Shown: positions 37,935 to 49,853 of the stretch, piece by piece | Layout: the number at the start of each line of letters is the position of its first letter | How positions within the stretch are numbered: position 1 is the stretch's first letter | Source of the DNA: Erythrobacter sp. AP23 | GTDB taxonomy: Bacteria; Pseudomonadota; Alphaproteobacteria; Sphingomonadales; Sphingomonadaceae | Length of the DNA: 64,000 nt | Direction: 5' to 3' | NCBI RefSeq assembly: GCF_001542855.1 | Contig: NZ_LNBY01000017.1 | Coordinates: forward strand, 434,001-498,000 | Notes under the pieces: generated by a model | Told to the model about the DNA's origin: nothing | The model's database searches: none | What the model saw: the letters and a program-made list of their open reading frames with translations, nothing else | Made by a program: the position numbers and the translations under genes

Positions 37935-38602
37935 TCAATGGAGCAAGTAAAACCGACGCCAGGTCAGATGGAATTGACTTATCGAGTTCGACGATTCGTC
38001 AATATTGGGGCCAATTAGCTCGACGCCGATCTCTTTTCCGTAACCAAGGATCGCGTATCTCACGATCCTTTCAAGGCCGCAGAAGCGCGATGTCCTATGC
38101 ATCGTCTTCGCCAGATCGTTGTCGGGCAGTACTGGTTTACCTCCCTGTATCTCCGCGCAGATGCCCTCTGAGGCGATCCAAGCACCGAACTCGAAGCCCA
38201 AAGCACGTGCCGGCTCCTAACGTCGTAAGCGGCGGAGACCCGGCGCTCGAAGTCCTCCCGACCGAGTGCCTTGAATTCGCGCTTGGCTTCGCGACTGTCG
38301 AAGAAGACGTCGTCGATGTACCCGACCAGAGCGTCGATGAATCGCGTTTGTTGCGGCGCAGTTATGGCCAGTCCGCAAAGCGCCCCAATGTCGGTCGTTT
38401 GTATGATCGCGCCGTGTTTCAAATAGCTGCCGTGGGCATGGGTTTCGGTGTTACGTGGTGTCGAAGCGGGGTGATGGAGACCCGATAGAAAAGTGCAACG
38501 CGTCGATCGACCTTGATGTCGGCCGAAGTTCTTGAGAGCTTTCGCAAGCTTTACCCCCGGCAAAACTAGCGATTCTTGATGAACTGTTGTATTTGCGTGC
38601 AA
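37935..38602 (-). pseudogene. probable frameshifted hypothetical gene
   Basis: Two overlapping minus-strand frames appear to be parts of one gene. One, open from 38602 to 38060, reads sensibly through RFIDALVGYIDDVFFDSREAKREFKALGREDFERRVSAAYD and then becomes Arg/Ser-rich. The other, open from 38216 to 37935, picks up with GFEFGAWIASEGICAEIQGG and RFCGLERIVRYAILGYGKEI. A single-base shift near 38216 would join them. No family is recognised and the 5' end is uncertain, since it overlaps the regulator gene. It may be decayed, or the sequence may carry an error. Confidence 0.35.
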
Positions 38603-39549
38603 TGACAGACCGACATGAAGCGATTGTTGAAGGGGTTTTGCAGTCCTCGTCCAGTGCAGCGCATTCGCTTGTTGCGGCGAGCTGGTGTCGTTCTGGCCTC
38701 AAGCACGGTCTCGATGCGGGAGCCGATCGCGCACCGGAACTCGTGTCCGGCAGCGACCTTACCCAGCGGAGGCAGCGCCATGAGTTTATGCTGGATGTGG
38801 CGCGGCCCCTGCTGGACCAGTTGTTCCAGACCGTTTCTGCGACCGGCTGTGCCGTGATGATGTCCGATAGTGACGGTGTCGTGCTGGAAGCACGCAGCCT
38901 GGCCGGTGATCGCGAGCTTTTCGACAGTGTCGGTTTGACCCTTGGCGGAGTGTGGAGCGAGAGCCGGGAAGGCACGAATGGTATCGGAACCTGCCTTATC
39001 GAGGGACGGCCAGTGACGATTCACCGTGACGAGCACTTTGCAAGCCGCAACATCGGGATCAGCTGCATGGATGCCCCTGTTCGCGATGCGAAAGGCCGGC
39101 TTCTTGGCGCGCTCGATATCTCGAACTGCCGCGACGATCACAGCGCTGCGATGGGCATACTCGTGCAGAAGATCGTCCAGGATGCAGCACGGCGGATCGA
39201 GAGCGGTGTCTTTCGCAAGCATTTTGCCACGCACCGAATCATCGATGCCAATTTGCCAGGCGGCGATGCTGCCTTGCTGGCCGTGGATCGCGACGACCTA
39301 GTCGTTGGAGCGACCTTTGCGGCACGGCATCGCTTCGGGCTGACGGATGCCTGCCTTGAGGGGCGCCGCACCGCCTCCGACATTCTCGGACGCGACGAGG
39401 CCATCTCTTTCAGCGACTCGGAAAGGGCCGTGCTGCGGCAGGCCTTGGCGCAGGCTGGTGGCAATGCCACGAAGGCGGCGAAATTGCTCGGTATCGGACG
39501 CGCCACACTTTATCGGCGGATGGACAAGGCAGGCCTGACGCGCGACTGA
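38602..39549 (+). CDS. AcoR-like transcriptional regulator lacking the AAA+ domain
   Basis: A 315-residue regulator. A GAF-like sensor spans about residues 60-200 (SDSDGVVLEARS, SREGTNGIGTCLIEGRPVTIHRDEHF), as in the AcoR/AcxR family. A Fis-type helix-turn-helix ends the protein (VLRQALAQAGGNATKAAKLLGIGRATLYRRMDKAGL). The sigma-54 AAA+ ATPase domain that normally joins them (GAFTGA, Walker motifs) is absent, so it cannot remodel sigma-54 polymerase and should act as a simple DNA-binding regulator. It lies immediately upstream of the alcohol/aldehyde operon, which it probably controls. Confidence 0.88.
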   Translation: MTDRHEAIVEGVLQSSSSAAHSLVAASWCRSGLKHGLDAGADRAPELVSGSDLTQRRQRHEFMLDVARPLLDQLFQTVSATGCAVMMSDSDGVVLEARSLAGDRELFDSVGLTLGGVWSESREGTNGIGTCLIEGRPVTIHRDEHFASRNIGISCMDAPVRDAKGRLLGALDISNCRDDHSAAMGILVQKIVQDAARRIESGVFRKHFATHRIIDANLPGGDAALLAVDRDDLVVGATFAARHRFGLTDACLEGRRTASDILGRDEAISFSDSERAVLRQALAQAGGNATKAAKLLGIGRATLYRRMDKAGLTRD

Positions 39550-39562
39550 CGCCGAACGCAAT

Positions 39563-39613
39563 GCAAGAGTGTCCCGATAGCGAGACAGTCTTGCTCTTCG
39601 GCCCACGTGGGCC
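39563..39613. promoter_or_regulatory. two adjacent palindromes upstream of the aldehyde dehydrogenase gene
   Basis: The first is an imperfect 32-bp inverted repeat at 39563-39594, with half-sites GCAAGA-TGTC and GACA-TCTTGC (single mismatched bases between). The second is a perfect 14-bp palindrome GGCCCACGTGGGCC at 39600-39613. They fall 14 bp after the regulator stop and 77 bp before the aldehyde dehydrogenase ATG. They are good candidates for the regulator binding sites, although the first could also act as a hairpin terminator. No -24/-12 promoter (TGGCAC-N5-TTGC) was found. Confidence 0.6.
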
Positions 39614-39690
39614 TCTGTTAATTCTTTCGATTTCACGGAACCATCATCCTCGCGACCGGGACAACCCGGCGAGCTTGAGAGGATAACCAG

Positions 39691-41211
39691 ATGGACATGC
39701 AGACCAATCCCGCCGCATCGATGACGGCTCCATTCGCGGAGCGCTACGACAACTTCATCGGTGGCAATTGGGTGGCTCCGATGGATGGGCGCTACTTCGA
39801 CAATATTTCATCGGTGACCGGCAAGGCGGTCGGCCAGATCGCGCGCAGCCAGGCAGCTGACGTCGAGGCGGCGCTCGATGCCGCCCATGCAGCCAAGCAG
39901 TCCTGGGGTCGCACCAGCGCAGGCGAGCGTGCCCTGATCCTCAACCGCATCGCAGACCGGATGGAGAAGAACCTCGAAAAGCTCGCCATCGCGGAAACCT
40001 GGGACAACGGCAAACCGCTGCGCGAGACGATGGCGGCCGACATTCCGCTCGCGATCGATCATTTGCGCTATTTCGCGGGCTGCATCCGCGCGCAGGAAGG
40101 CAGCATTTCCGAGATCGACCATGACACGGTCGCATACCATTTCCACGAACCGCTCGGCGTGGTCGGCCAGATCATCCCGTGGAATTTCCCCATCCTCATG
40201 GCGGTGTGGAAGCTCGCTCCCGCACTCGCGGCGGGGAACTGCGTGGTTCTGAAACCCGCCGAGCAGACACCGGCCTCGATCCTCCTCTGGATGGAACTGG
40301 TCGCAGACTTGCTGCCTGATGGCGTCCTCAACATCGTCAGCGGGTTCGGACTAGAAGCCGGCAAGCCGCTCGCCAGCAGCAACCGGATCGCCAAGATCGC
40401 CTTCACCGGCGAGACGACCACCGGGCGCCTGATCATGCAATATGCCAGCGAGAACCTGATCCCGGTCACGCTGGAGCTCGGCGGGAAGAGCCCGAACATC
40501 TTCTTCGCGGACGTGTGCCGCGAGGACGACGATTTCTTCGACAAGGCCATCGAAGGCTTCGTGATGTTCGCGCTGAACCAGGGCGAGGTATGCACCTGTC
40601 CGAGCCGTGCGCTGATCCACGAAAGTATCTACGACCGCTTCATGGAAAGGGCGATCGCCCGCACCGAGGCGATCGTTGCCGGCAATCCGCTGGACATGGC
40701 CACGATGATCGGCGCGCAGGCATCGTCCGAACAGCAGGAGAAAATCCTCTCCTACATCGACATCGGCAAAAAGGAAGGTGCTGAGCTTCTGACCGGTGGC
40801 GAGGCCGCCCGCTTCGAGGGCGACATCGCGGACGGCTATTACGTGAAGCCGACGATCTTCAAGGGCAACAACCGGATGCGCATCTTCCAGGAAGAGATCT
40901 TCGGCCCTGTCGTCTCCGTCACCACCTTCAAGGACGATGAGGAAGCGCTGCAGATCGCCAATGATACGCTCTATGGCCTGGGCGCAGGGGTGTGGAGCCG
41001 CGATGCGAACACCTGCTATCGTTTCGGGCGCGCGATCGAGGCCGGGCGCGTGTGGACGAACTGCTACCACGCCTATCCGGCCCACGCGGCCTTCGGCGGT
41101 TACAAGCAGTCCGGCATCGGGCGCGAGAACCATCTGAAGATGCTCGACCATTATCAGCAGACCAAGAACATGCTGGTCAGCTACAGCTCGAAGAAGCTCG
41201 GCTTCTTCTGA
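39691..41211 (+). CDS. aldehyde dehydrogenase (acetaldehyde-oxidising type)
   Basis: A 506-residue NAD-dependent aldehyde dehydrogenase of the ExaC/AcoD/AldA branch. [21 protein letters not shown], the base Glu262 in LELGGKSPN and the nucleophile Cys301 in GEVCTCPS are present. Enzymes of this branch oxidise acetaldehyde in ethanol and acetoin use. A GAGAGGAT site lies ahead of the ATG. It opens a three-gene operon with an alcohol dehydrogenase and a DUF779-acetyl-CoA synthetase fusion, the expected order ethanol, acetaldehyde, acetate, acetyl-CoA. Confidence 0.95.
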   Translation: MDMQTNPAASMTAPFAERYDNFIGGNWVAPMDGRYFDNISSVTGKAVGQIARSQAADVEAALDAAHAAKQSWGRTSAGERALILNRIADRMEKNLEKLAIAETWDNGKPLRETMAADIPLAIDHLRYFAGCIRAQEGSISEIDHDTVAYHFHEPLGVVGQIIPWNFPILMAVWKLAPALAAGNCVVLKPAEQTPASILLWMELVADLLPDGVLNIVSGFGLEAGKPLASSNRIAKIAFTGETTTGRLIMQYASENLIPVTLELGGKSPNIFFADVCREDDDFFDKAIEGFVMFALNQGEVCTCPSRALIHESIYDRFMERAIARTEAIVAGNPLDMATMIGAQASSEQQEKILSYIDIGKKEGAELLTGGEAARFEGDIADGYYVKPTIFKGNNRMRIFQEEIFGPVVSVTTFKDDEEALQIANDTLYGLGAGVWSRDANTCYRFGRAIEAGRVWTNCYHAYPAHAAFGGYKQSGIGRENHLKMLDHYQQTKNMLVSYSSKKLGFF

Positions 41212-41284
41212 GGCCGCTTGCCCGGCGGCCTTCGCCCCCGACGGCCGCCGGACACCAAATCCCATAAAAATCAGGAGAGATGTC

Positions 41285-42319
41285 ATGAGCAAGACTATGA
41301 AAGCCGCCGTCGTGCGCGAATTCGGCGCCCCGCTGCAGATCGAGGAAGTGCCGGTACCCGAAGTCGCGCCCGGGATGATCCAGGTCGCGATCCAGGCGTC
41401 GGGCGTGTGCCACACCGACCTGCACGCCGCCGAAGGCGACTGGCCGGTCAAGCCCGAGCCGCCTTTCATCCCGGGCCACGAGGGCGTCGGCTTCGTTTCC
41501 GCGGTGGGCGCGGGGGTGACGAACGTGAAGGAAGGCGACCGGGTCGGCGTGCCTTGGCTCTACACCGCCTGCGGCCATTGCAACCATTGCCTGGGCGGTT
41601 GGGAGACGCTGTGCGAAAGCCAGCTCAACACCGGCTATTCGGTCAATGGCGGCTTCGCGGACTACGTGCTCGCCGATCCGGACTATGTCGGCCACCTGCC
41701 CGACAATGTCGGCTTCAACGAGATCGCGCCTGTGCTGTGCGCGGGCGTGACGGTCTATAAGGGCTTGAAGATGACCGAAACGAAGCCGGGCGATGCGCTG
41801 GTGGTATCGGGCATCGGCGGGCTCGGTCACATGGCGGTGCAATACGCCGTCGCGATGGGCCTCAACGTGGTCGCGGTCGATGTCGACGATGCCAAGCTCG
41901 ATCTGGCGAAGCGCCTTGGCGCGAAAGAGGTGGTAAACGCGCGCACCGACAACGATCCTGCGGCGACGGTGAAGACACTGACCAGCGGCGGCGCGCGCGG
42001 CGCGCTGGTGACGGCGGTGAGCGAAAAGGCGTTCGAGCAGGCGGTCGGCATGGTCGGGCGCGGCGGAACGATCGCATTGAACGGCCTGCCGCCAGGCGAC
42101 TTCCCGCTCAACATCTTCGGCATGGTGCTCAACGGCATCACCGTGCGCGGATCCATCGTCGGCACGCGGCTGGATCTGCAGGAATCGCTCGATTTTGCAG
42201 GCGATGGCAAGGTGAAGGCGACGATCTCCACCGCAAAGCTCGACGACATCAACGCGATCTTCAAGCGGATGCACAAGGGGCAGATCGAGGGCCGCGTGGT
42301 GCTCGATCTGACGCAGTAG
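41285..42319 (+). CDS. adhP: zinc-dependent alcohol dehydrogenase (AdhP type)
   Basis: A 344-residue medium-chain alcohol dehydrogenase using NAD. The catalytic zinc site has Cys and His in [14 protein letters not shown] and GHEGVG; the four-cysteine structural zinc lobe is [15 protein letters not shown]. The Rossmann motif is [13 protein letters not shown], and [12 protein letters not shown] with its acidic residue supports NAD rather than NADP. AdhP-type enzymes act on ethanol and other short alcohols. An AGGAGAGA site precedes the ATG, and it is 73 bp behind the aldehyde dehydrogenase gene. Confidence 0.95.
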   Translation: MSKTMKAAVVREFGAPLQIEEVPVPEVAPGMIQVAIQASGVCHTDLHAAEGDWPVKPEPPFIPGHEGVGFVSAVGAGVTNVKEGDRVGVPWLYTACGHCNHCLGGWETLCESQLNTGYSVNGGFADYVLADPDYVGHLPDNVGFNEIAPVLCAGVTVYKGLKMTETKPGDALVVSGIGGLGHMAVQYAVAMGLNVVAVDVDDAKLDLAKRLGAKEVVNARTDNDPAATVKTLTSGGARGALVTAVSEKAFEQAVGMVGRGGTIALNGLPPGDFPLNIFGMVLNGITVRGSIVGTRLDLQESLDFAGDGKVKATISTAKLDDINAIFKRMHKGQIEGRVVLDLTQ

Positions 42320-42338
42320 GGCGCGAGGGGAGGCGATC

Positions 42339-44588
<2,250 letters not shown>

Positions 44589-44602
44589 AATTCGATATTT
44601 TG

Positions 44603-44899
44603 CTATGTCCGCTTAGCGCGCTTTCTAGCCAAAGCCGGACTGACCACTAGCGGCCCAAAAGTGTCGAGATCCGCAGCGCTGAGCGGTTTTCGGAAAAGGT
44701 CCATCGCAAAACACTTGAGCAAGCTCGCAAGGCCCCAATCCCGCCAATTGGATTTAAGTTTGGTGTGCCCGCAGTCGTTAGCGAGAGCCAGAAAATGCAC
44801 TTGATCACACAATTCGCTAATCGAAATTTCGGGAGCAAACCAGTACTCAGAATACTTACAATCGCGGACCAATGAATTTGCAAATGTGGAGGATTGCAT
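44603..44899 (-). CDS. hypothetical protein of 98 residues
   Basis: An ATG-started frame with a protein-like make-up: MQSSTFANSLVRDCKY, then ISELCDQVHFLALANDCGHTK, WRDWGLASLLKCFAMDLF and a basic end ARKRAKRT. It has four cysteines and a likely helical core. It is convergent with the acetyl-CoA synthetase gene (14 bp apart) and divergent from the lipoprotein gene. No family is recognised. GC is lower than in the operon to its left, so it probably belongs to the same acquired segment as the large lipoprotein. Confidence 0.5.
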   Translation of the reverse strand: MQSSTFANSLVRDCKYSEYWFAPEISISELCDQVHFLALANDCGHTKLKSNWRDWGLASLLKCFAMDLFRKPLSAADLDTFGPLVVSPALARKRAKRT

Positions 44900-44968
44900 T
44901 CACTTTAAGATTGAAACATGGTTGGCGAGGGAATTTTTTATAGAAGTTGCAAGCTGGGGGGCGATGCA

Positions 44969-47200
44969 ATGCGTTTCATCAAATCAATTCTGGTAACCGG
45001 GGCATGTATGACGTCGGCATGTTCGTCGATGTCGCCAGACTATCGCGTGAACTCGGTAGACTATGCGGATGATGTTGGAACGGTAACAATATCTCCGGTG
45101 TCGGTATCTCGGTGGGAGAAGGTCGCGCCGCAGCTAAAACCTGCTTTCAAGATGGACGCGACAACCGCGCTCGCTCAATCGATGCCCGTCGGTCAAACCT
45201 TGACTGAGAAACTCATCGAAAAAATTGCCGTCAACGCCGGTCTTTCGCTCCCGACAACGAGTGCGACAAATATCACCGGTTACATCACCAATGCCGAGAC
45301 CAGTGAGCGTCAGTCTATCGATAGCGAAACCGTCGTTCAGGAGGAGGGAGTGCTCTCGCGTATTCCTGATGTCTCGCTCTCACCGTTGGCCGACCTCGCG
45401 ATCGCTTCGCCGACCGCGCAGATTGATAACGATCCCATGCTGAAATATTTGGCAGCAACGGCGCTTCTGCAGGAAGTCCGAATGCTCAACCGGTATGTTG
45501 ACGACGTGGTGAAGGTTGAGAATGGCCAGGCATTTCTGGTCCGCTTTCAGTTGGCAATGCTGCCGAACGCCCGCAATATGCCCTACGACGTTGTGACCGA
45601 CATTACGCTACACGCAGATGACGTTCAGGCTGATGCCGGCTTTTGGAAGCAAGATGACGAGGTCGGATCGCCCGCCTCATGCGGGTCATCGTTCGACCGG
45701 GTGCACGTCATGCCGATGATAGTCACTGACAACCTAGAGAACCTGCGAGCTTCAAGGTCTTCGGACCAAGCCCGGCAGATTGGTCTCGCACTCTTGGCGA
45801 CTGCTCAAGGTGTGGGAGCGAGGGGGCAAGTGAACAGCTTGATGCGCCTGCTTAGCCAGATCGAAGGTCAGGATGCCAACAGTCTGTTGACTGTTTCACG
45901 GCTGAGCGATTCAACGGTGCGTGTACGGCTTGGCGCGGCGCTGTCGCCGCAAAGCCAATACAGTACCGTCGCTCGCAATCATAACGTTAGCCTCATGGTT
46001 ATTTACGAGCCGTGCGAAGGTGCGGGCGTCAAGAAAGTCGATGTCGACCGTGTTATCACTGCCGTAGCCCGTTCCTCATTTTATGATGCCCGCACCGGTA
46101 CCAAACTCCCCAACCGGGATACGCGGGTCGAACTCAATCGCAAGGCCACGCAGTTCAGGGACAAATATGCAGGCGATCCCAGCCTGCTGGAACTTGCTGC
46201 GCTCTATCGAGCGGCGATGCGACAGGATTGGAATAGCTTCCGCAGCTATTACACATCCAAGTATGAAGCGTCTGGCCTTTGCGATTTCAAGCAACTCGCA
46301 AAACTGTATTACGGCCTTCGTTATGGCGGCGACCTCGACGCAGACGTGACTGGCTATCATGGGGTCGGTGAAAACGGAGAGATGCCCTCTGCGTTGCTCG
46401 GGGCGGCTAGCCGAACTGAAAATTTAACCGACCCCTGCGCCTATCTAAATGCGCTGCGTTACGAAGCGATTGCCGCGGGGCTCTTCACAGATCTAATCGG
46501 TGTGAGACCAACTGGCGAGTTCGCTTTTGCTCGCATCCCTGTGCAGCTTCGAGCTCCGGGAATGGCCTTACCCCCCGTTCAGTCTCCGCTACTTGAGACC
46601 AGCGAAAAAGCGAGCGTTGTTACCCTTTACGGCGGTAGCGATCTCGACTTAATGAAGGACCTGAAAATTTCGCTAACTTCGGGTGCGACGACCCTCATTC
46701 CCTCTGCCGTTTCTGTCTCTAATGATGAGGAGCAGCTCACCGCCTCATTTAGGTCCATTAAGCTCTATGGCTGGGACGAGAAAGCAACTCCGGTCCTGCG
46801 CTTGAGTTCGGGAGAACTTTCGCAGGAATACAAGCTGGTGATCGTCAGCAAAAAAGATGAAGCGCAGGCTCCCGGCTTCACGATGAAGACTGGAGCTAAG
46901 GCTATTGTCTATCAAGCAAATGCGCGTGGCACGGTTTTGTTGCAGATTGCACCCGCTAAGGACGTCGATGGACGCACTATTAAGTCTCTTCAAGTAAGTG
47001 GAGGCGATGCGATTGCGCTTGAAGGCATCGAAAGAACATCGTCCGGATTTAAGGTCGGACAAACCGGCGAAGTTCGAGTGGGTCTCGCCAATCTCGTTCC
47101 GAACCAGATCGTGGAAATCACACTTACTGATGACAAGGGCGGTGCCACGAAGCTGAGTCTTCCTGTGCTTGCAATCGCCACAGATAAGAAGTCAGACTGA
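44969..47200 (+). CDS. large lipoprotein, unknown function
   Basis: A 743-residue protein beginning MRFIKSILVTG with lipobox MTSAC, so it should be anchored to a membrane at Cys18. After a Ser/Ala-rich linker the body has no hydrophobic helix. The middle (about 350-560) is alpha-helical (FRDKYAGDPSLLELAALYRAAMRQDWNSF), and the last 200 residues read as beta domains with repeated xVVTLYGG / VSNDEEQL / GWDEKATPVLRL strands resembling immunoglobulin-like folds. I recognise no family. Two weak alternative starts lie upstream, but the lipobox fixes the start at 44969. GC content is well below that of the core genes and it has no operon partners. Confidence 0.8.
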   Translation: MRFIKSILVTGACMTSACSSMSPDYRVNSVDYADDVGTVTISPVSVSRWEKVAPQLKPAFKMDATTALAQSMPVGQTLTEKLIEKIAVNAGLSLPTTSATNITGYITNAETSERQSIDSETVVQEEGVLSRIPDVSLSPLADLAIASPTAQIDNDPMLKYLAATALLQEVRMLNRYVDDVVKVENGQAFLVRFQLAMLPNARNMPYDVVTDITLHADDVQADAGFWKQDDEVGSPASCGSSFDRVHVMPMIVTDNLENLRASRSSDQARQIGLALLATAQGVGARGQVNSLMRLLSQIEGQDANSLLTVSRLSDSTVRVRLGAALSPQSQYSTVARNHNVSLMVIYEPCEGAGVKKVDVDRVITAVARSSFYDARTGTKLPNRDTRVELNRKATQFRDKYAGDPSLLELAALYRAAMRQDWNSFRSYYTSKYEASGLCDFKQLAKLYYGLRYGGDLDADVTGYHGVGENGEMPSALLGAASRTENLTDPCAYLNALRYEAIAAGLFTDLIGVRPTGEFAFARIPVQLRAPGMALPPVQSPLLETSEKASVVTLYGGSDLDLMKDLKISLTSGATTLIPSAVSVSNDEEQLTASFRSIKLYGWDEKATPVLRLSSGELSQEYKLVIVSKKDEAQAPGFTMKTGAKAIVYQANARGTVLLQIAPAKDVDGRTIKSLQVSGGDAIALEGIERTSSGFKVGQTGEVRVGLANLVPNQIVEITLTDDKGGATKLSLPVLAIATDKKSD

Positions 47201-47864
47201 TTAACAATCGATTCGTTTACGAGTTTGTTCTGACGGCTCCGCAGTGTCCCAGATTGGAGTCTGAACGTTTCTCGTATTGTGTCGTCCGGAATTGTCATTG
47301 GGAGTCTATTGCTTCTAAATTCGCAGTATGAACGACTTGGAGATGTGGTGGGCTTCAAGAAGCGGAGACTGAACGGGGGGTGAAGCCATTCCCGGAGCTC
47401 GAAGCTGCCAGGGATGCGAGCAAAAGCGAACTCGCCAGTTGCCTGACTATCCTGAAAGAACAGTCACGAACGACTGCGCCGGAGAAAAAAACATCCTGTC
47501 TGGTTGTGGTTCGTTAGCCGAGACGCGACTTTGCGCCGTTTGACCACCGGAAACGGACTGTCTCCTTCCGGCCCCATAGCCGACCGAAGGCCCAGCAGAC
47601 CTTTCTCGTCACCATATTTTCCTACATCCCCCGCGTGGTGCTAGCTTTGCATCGGGCCTTCGCCGGGTTCAGGACATGCTCTTTCACACCGTCTGCATCC
47701 TGACCGCTCCGCCGTGGCTCTATTGCGGCTTTTTGCGCCTCGCGCCCCCGTGTCACCTTTATGCGGAGGTCGGAGAATATCGTTTTATACCAGACATTTG
47801 CCAGAAGAACGCGAAAGTGACACGCTGTCACCTTTGTCCGTCCTACCGCTTCGCTACTTGAGGA
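47201..47864. other. intergenic stretch with a small palindrome, no supported gene
   Basis: 664 bp without a convincing coding region; short open frames near 47622-47941 are Cys/Arg/Pro-rich and look accidental. The sequence carries GTGACA-CGC-TGTCAC, a perfect 6-3-6 palindrome at 47817-47831, and a second direct TGTCACCTTT copy near 47751, either an operator-like site or a decayed repeat. Base composition changes across the gap from the AT-richer lipoprotein to GC-rich tesB, marking the edge of the accessory block. Confidence 0.6.
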
Positions 47865-48794
47865 CTAGTCCTCCCGCTTCACGCGTTTGCGCATCATGCC
47901 TTCCTGCGCGACGCTGGCGATCAGCTCGCCGTCGCGGTTGAAGATGCGGCCACGGTTGAAGCCGCGCCCGCCTCCGCTCCACGGAGCGTCGGTGGCGTAG
48001 AGCAGCCATTCGTCGGCGCGGGCCGGGCGGTGGAACCAGATCGCATGATCGAGGCTCGCGCCGACCAGCTCGCCGCGCATCCAGGACAGGCCGTGCGGCA
48101 GCGCGCTGGTGCCGAGCAGGGTGTAGTCGCTGGCATAGGCGATCACCGCGCGGTGGAGCGCCGGGTCGTCCTCGATCGCGGGCAGCGGCGCCGCGGTGCG
48201 AAACCAGCTGTGCGCCTTGGGCTCGCGCGGTTCGCTGTTCATCCAGTGCAGCCGGTCGACCGTGCGCATCTCGATCGGGCGCGGGCGCAGCACGAGGTTG
48301 CGCTGCTGCTCGCTCATCCGGTCGCCCGCACGCTCGACCATGGCCCGGCGCATCTCCATGTCGCTCTTGAGCTCTTCGGGCGGGGCGACGTCGGGCATGG
48401 TCACATCGTCGTGGCTCAGGCCCTCCTCGGGGCGCTGGAAACTGGCGGTGAGGTTGAGGATCGGGCGCTGGTTGCCGTCTTCCGCAGGCTGGCTCGCCAC
48501 CACGCGGCGATTGGCGAAGCTGCGTCCGTCGAAATCGCGCGCGGTGGTATAGGCGATGTCAACGCCCTCCTTGCCGCCGCGCAGGAAATAGGCGTGGAGC
48601 GAATGCGCCTCGAGCCCCTCGGGCGCGGTCGCCTGCGCCGCCTGCAAGGCCTGTGCGATGACCTGGCCGCCGAAGACGCGGCCCACGCCGCCCGGCTGCT
48701 GGGGCGCGGTGAAGGCGTCCTCGCCATTGCGGGTAACGGTCAGCAGGCGAACGAGGCCGGCGACAAGCTCTTCAGGTTTCTTTTCGATACTCAC
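47865..48794 (-). CDS. tesB: acyl-CoA thioesterase II
   Basis: A 309-residue double hot-dog thioesterase that hydrolyses acyl-CoA to free fatty acid and CoA in the cytoplasm. VFGGQVIAQALQAAQAT and LHAYFLRGGKEGVDI in the first half and the ASDYTLLGTSALPHG and SLDHAIWFHRPARADEWLLY block in the second are TesB signatures with the active-site Asp/Thr/Gln set. It uses a GTG start. It lies 21 bp downstream of the membrane-protein gene on the same strand, so it may be the last gene of the acyltransferase operon. Confidence 0.95.
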   Translation of the reverse strand: MSIEKKPEELVAGLVRLLTVTRNGEDAFTAPQQPGGVGRVFGGQVIAQALQAAQATAPEGLEAHSLHAYFLRGGKEGVDIAYTTARDFDGRSFANRRVVASQPAEDGNQRPILNLTASFQRPEEGLSHDDVTMPDVAPPEELKSDMEMRRAMVERAGDRMSEQQRNLVLRPRPIEMRTVDRLHWMNSEPREPKAHSWFRTAAPLPAIEDDPALHRAVIAYASDYTLLGTSALPHGLSWMRGELVGASLDHAIWFHRPARADEWLLYATDAPWSGGGRGFNRGRIFNRDGELIASVAQEGMMRKRVKRED

Positions 48795-48815
48795 CTGGCG
48801 AGCTTTGCGGGCGCT

Positions 48816-49853
48816 TTACGTTTGCGTCAAGCGTCCACCCGTGCGCCATTGCCGGAAAGCATAGGCGGCTAGGCCGAGGCACAGGAACAGCTCGCGATAT
48901 TCGGAGCTGTCGTACATCATCACCATGGTGTGGCCGAGAAGAAGGTGGAGCAGCTGGCCGAGCGCGACCCACAGCGCGAACACGCTCCACAGCGCCCGCT
49001 CGCGAGTGCTTGCCGCGCTTCGGGCGAAGGCGATGCAGGCGAACAGCCCGATCCAGAAGGCCGCCTGCACGGGTAGCAGCGTCCAGTGGCTGTAGGTGAA
49101 GACCAGCATCGGCGCGGAGATTGCGGCCACGGTGCGGTCCGGCAGGAAGGCGGCGAAAGGCCGGACGATAGGCAAGCGGACGAGTGCGCTTTCGCGAACC
49201 AGCGGGAGGAGCATCAGGAATAGGCCGGTGCCCGCATAGAGGACGAGTTCGGTGAGGTCGGTCTGGAAGTTGTGCAGGTTGAATTCGCCCTGCCAGTTGC
49301 GCGCTGCAATCTTCTCGGGCGTGTCGAAACCGATCTGGCGCTGGAACCAGCTCACCTCCTCGCCGCCCATGAGCAGGAACAGAAGGGCGAAACCTGCCGC
49401 GCCGAGCAGGTGAAGGCGGCGGAACGGGGTGGCGGGGTCCGTGCGACGCAGATCGAGGAACCGCATTGCCATGGCGGTGGCAGCGGCGAAAAGGAGCAGG
49501 GCGCTGAGCCATTCGATCGCGCTGTCTTCCGCCCCGACGCGGGCATAGGTTGCGGGGCTGGCGACAAGCAGTAGCGTGGCCGCCGCGGTAAGCGCTGCAA
49601 CCAGCCAGGCGAGCGTGAGAGCACCCGGGGAAAGCGGTTCGCCATGTCGGCGGGCGCGGGCAAGGGCGATGACAAGCGCGGCGCAGAGCACGGCGTTGAC
49701 GCTGCGGCGGAGCCAGTGCCAGCCGGTGTGCAGCGGGGCTTCCTCGCGCGCAAAGGGCCAGCCGAAGGCCAGCTGCTCATAGGCCATCATACCCAGCAGG
49801 AAGGCGGCAAGCAGGCCGATAGCGCCGAGGATTGCGAGGGTGGAGCGGGTCAT
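48816..49853 (-). CDS. polytopic membrane protein, unknown function
   Basis: A 345-residue inner-membrane protein with about eight to nine hydrophobic helices, starting MTRSTLAILGAIGLLAAFLLG. Between helices lies GGEEVSWFQRQIGFDTPEKIA followed by NLHNFQTD; this EE(V/I)SW...QR...TPE...N(L/V)HN pattern marks a widespread family of uncharacterised membrane proteins. Its acidic and His residues could bind metal, but nothing is proven. The ATG overlaps the stop of the upstream acyltransferase gene by four bases (ATGA). It is probably the membrane partner of the flanking acyltransferases. Confidence 0.75.
   Translation of the reverse strand: MTRSTLAILGAIGLLAAFLLGMMAYEQLAFGWPFAREEAPLHTGWHWLRRSVNAVLCAALVIALARARRHGEPLSPGALTLAWLVAALTAAATLLLVASPATYARVGAEDSAIEWLSALLLFAAATAMAMRFLDLRRTDPATPFRRLHLLGAAGFALLFLLMGGEEVSWFQRQIGFDTPEKIAARNWQGEFNLHNFQTDLTELVLYAGTGLFLMLLPLVRESALVRLPIVRPFAAFLPDRTVAAISAPMLVFTYSHWTLLPVQAAFWIGLFACIAFARSAASTRERALWSVFALWVALGQLLHLLLGHTMVMMYDSSEYRELFLCLGLAAYAFRQWRTGGRLTQT

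Noticed and set aside
39550-39690. Sigma-54 promoter for the ethanol operon, expected with an AcoR-like regulator
   Set aside because: No TGGCAC-N5-TTGC pattern was found, and the regulator lacks the AAA+ domain needed to use one.
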